Below, in pieces: positions 62,184 through 64,000 of a DNA stretch of 64,000 nucleotides (its first letter is position 1; every line of letters starts with the position of its first letter). This DNA is from Emticicia sp965283955 (GTDB taxonomy: Bacteria > Bacteroidota > Bacteroidia > Cytophagales > Spirosomataceae): the NCBI GenBank assembly GCA_965283955.1, contig CBDIQW010000001.1, positions 1,488,001 through 1,552,000 of the forward strand. Reading direction: 5' to 3'. A program made the position numbers and the translations under genes. The notes beneath the pieces are model-generated. The model did not search any database. It saw only the letters and a list, made by a program, of their open reading frames with translations, and had not been told where the DNA came from.

Positions 62184-64000
62184 TTAGAAAGTCAAGGCAT
62201 TGACTGTTGCCGACCCCGAAGTAATTGGCGAAGATTTCAGAGTTGCTCCAGTATTTGAGTAAGTTCCACCCGTGTATAATCCCCAGCCCGATGAATTTCC
62301 AACAAAACTTCCACCAGTGTAAGTGCCGCCAAAATAGATTTTGTAAGCCGTACTTTTTGCCAAACTTGGATTCGAGAAATGGAAAATACTTGTTGCAATT
62401 CTTGGCTTAAATGTGACCAAATCTTTACCAGCCGCATCTTCTATATGTACAATTGATGTTGCTGGTAGTGAAGCACTTGATTTGATAAACATTCCAACTT
62501 GCGTTGAAGCCGCTCCGATAGATTTAGTCATGTTTGAGTTTGGGCCTCCCGATATTAGAGTACCGCCACTCACAATAAAATTACCATTTATGTCTATTCC
62601 CTCATTTCCACTTACAATGGTTGTGCCACCTTTAATAAACAAATTTCCGTTACTATCTATACCATCCGAACCTCCCACAATCAACACTCCACCATTTACT
62701 GTTAAGCTACTGTTATCATTGGCTTCTGTCCCACCAGTAACCGTTCCATAAGAAGTATTCAATCCATCATTTGAAGCGAGTAGATTACTTACGCCACCAT
62801 TGATGGTAATAATGATTGACTCCATTCCTTCGTAAGATTTGGTTACGTTGATAGTTCCATCATTGACAGTTATTGATGCTCCCGATTTTAGTCCATCATC
62901 AGTTGCTGATATAGTGAGTTCGCCATTATTCATCACAAAAGCACCATCGCTTTTGAAGCCTTTGGCTTCGCTGGTCATTGTACTGCTATACGTATATTTT
63001 GCTCCCGATGCCGTTATATTGGTCGTACCGCCACTCACAGTTGCCGTTCCATCAATATTGATTCCCTTGGCACCAATACCTGTACTTATTATTGTCAAGT
63101 TTCCGCCTCTGATTGATAAGTTTTTATCGCAATTGATACCCGCAGGTGAAGCAATATCCGCATCGGCAGATACATAATAAGCCGCTCCCGATGTCGTAAT
63201 TTTTACAGTTCCAGCGGTCAGCGTAAAGTCTCCACCAGTTTTTATACCTTTCGAACCTTTACCCGAAACTGCGAGGGTTATGGCATCAGCCGTACCGATT
63301 GTCATATAACTTTCACTCTTGATGGCATTTCCTTTATCTCCCGTTGTAGTAACGCTTATTTTACCACCCTTTATTAATACATAAGGTGTAATTGTTGCAT
63401 CTGTTCCTTCGTAGGGAGCAACAATTCCATCATCAACACTATTGATACTTACTGTTCCGCCATTGATTGCCACATAACCTTCTTCGGCCACAATACCATC
63501 GCTTGCTGAAGTGATGTTCACCGTTCCGTTATCCATAAGAAAATAATCATTGGCATGAATACCATCGCTTACTGCCGATTTTACAACAATATTAGCTTCG
63601 CTGATTGCAATATAATCATCGGCCACTATGGCGTGTTTATTGAGCCCCGTCACGTTTAGAGTTCCTGTTCCCATAAAACTCAATTGACCTTCACTAAAAA
63701 ATGTACCTTTTTGATCTTCTTTGCTGGTGGCGTAAGTTGCACCATCAATCAGATTATTGGTTGTTCCAGTCAAAATATTAATAGTACCTTTTTTGCTCGA
63801 CTGAATATTGATGGCAGGTCCTGATGAATTGGTAAGGCTTACACCTTTCATCGTGATATTAAATCGATATTCGCTATAAATCTTAAAACTACCTTTACTT
63901 GCAGTTCCCGATAATAAATAAACAATTTCCTTCGTAGTATTGGTCGAAGTTACGGTTACATCAGCCCCACTAACCGACACTGCAACACCCGAACTTGAAT
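62184..64000 (-). CDS. Beta-helix carbohydrate-binding protein (DUF4353-like), N-terminus beyond window
   Basis: The frame is open to the right window edge; at least 605 residues. Many repeats of about 20-30 residues with the pattern GG.L.I....DGI.........GGT..I (SISGGVLIVGGSDGIDSNGN-like, GLKSGASITVNDGTINVTKS, DGIVAEEGYVAINGGTVSIN) form a right-handed parallel beta-helix, as in carbohydrate-binding domain proteins (DUF4353) that often occur with CotH proteins. The end (GTYSNTGATLKSSPITSGSA) has no T9SS tail visible. The GTG at 63980 is not a likely start since sense codons continue upstream. Confidence 0.8.
   Translation of the reverse strand, partial: SSSGVAVSVSGADVTVTSTNTTKEIVYLLSGTASKGSFKIYSEYRFNITMKGVSLTNSSGPAINIQSSKKGTINILTGTTNNLIDGATYATSKEDQKGTFFSEGQLSFMGTGTLNVTGLNKHAIVADDYIAISEANIVVKSAVSDGIHANDYFLMDNGTVNITSASDGIVAEEGYVAINGGTVSINSVDDGIVAPYEGTDATITPYVLIKGGKISVTTTGDKGNAIKSESYMTIGTADAITLAVSGKGSKGIKTGGDFTLTAGTVKITTSGAAYYVSADADIASPAGINCDKNLSIRGGNLTIISTGIGAKGINIDGTATVSGGTTNITASGAKYTYSSTMTSEAKGFKSDGAFVMNNGELTISATDDGLKSGASITVNDGTINVTKSYEGMESIIITINGGVSNLLASNDGLNTSYGTVTGGTEANDNSSLTVNGGVLIVGGSDGIDSNGNLFIKGGTTIVSGNEGIDINGNFIVSGGTLISGGPNSNMTKSIGAASTQVGMFIKSSASLPATSIVHIEDAAGKDLVTFKPRIATSIFHFSNPSLAKSTAYKIYFGGTYTGGSFVGNSSGWGLYTGGTYSNTGATLKSSPITSGSATVNALTF

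Noticed and set aside
1..64000. tRNA, rRNA, riboswitch
   Set aside because: No cloverleaf, rRNA segment or known riboswitch core was recognised by eye; a covariance-model search would be needed to exclude them fully.

Overview
The window is AT-rich DNA from a member of the Bacteroidota, most likely a Cytophagales/Spirosomaceae-type environmental bacterium. The signs are a SusC/SusD pair, a type IX secretion C-terminal tail, -7 promoter boxes of the form TAnnTTTG, and DUF1080, DUF4230, DUF4956, DUF2490, DUF3500 and GyrI-like genes. The genus is not proven from sequence alone.

Layout. 0-6.4 kb: the end of an AraC-type regulator, a DUF1398 gene, a type II restriction-modification locus (C5 methylase intact, endonuclease interrupted by an in-frame TAG), a Crp/Fnr regulator, and two tandem outer-membrane paralogues with matching promoter/operator modules. 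7-11.5 kb: a CotH - YD-like secreted protein - VTC polymerase-like - DUF4956 - DUF2490 cluster. 11.5-25.4 kb: a mixed region with DinB, an ELWxxDGT/T9SS protein flanked by 63-bp direct repeats, ispH, a Wzi/RemB-like barrel, upp, a DUF4230 gene, glmM and a secreted repeat protein. 25.5-30.9 kb: a thioester alpha-2-macroglobulin split by two frameshifts. 31.0-31.6 kb: decayed coding remnants.

31.6-53.9 kb, all on the minus strand: one long sugar-uptake and catabolism locus. Read in transcription order it holds SusC, SusD, a cytochrome c-tagged propeller protein, DUF1080, two TIM-barrel isomerases, an alpha/beta hydrolase, a DUF4432 epimerase, a cupin isomerase, a third TIM barrel, a Gfo/Idh oxidoreductase, an RbsABC-type ABC importer and a bifunctional aldolase/short-chain dehydrogenase. 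No classical glycoside hydrolase is recognisable. The gene set fits oxidation-based (3-keto-glycoside) cleavage followed by import and aldol cleavage; this is an inference. Nine of the ten gaps of 50 bp or more inside this locus hold a palindromic repeat, and one gap holds a 525-bp element made of a DUF559 nuclease gene between inverted repeats.

54-64 kb: a GyrI-like protein, a TonB receptor, a HupE/UreJ protein and a DUF3500 lipoprotein (a possible metal or small-ligand uptake unit), a LytS/LytTR two-component pair, and a large beta-helix carbohydrate-binding protein cut by the window edge.

Caution: at least seven genes are broken by single-base shifts, some in short homopolymer runs, so either residual sequencing indels or real decay affects this contig.
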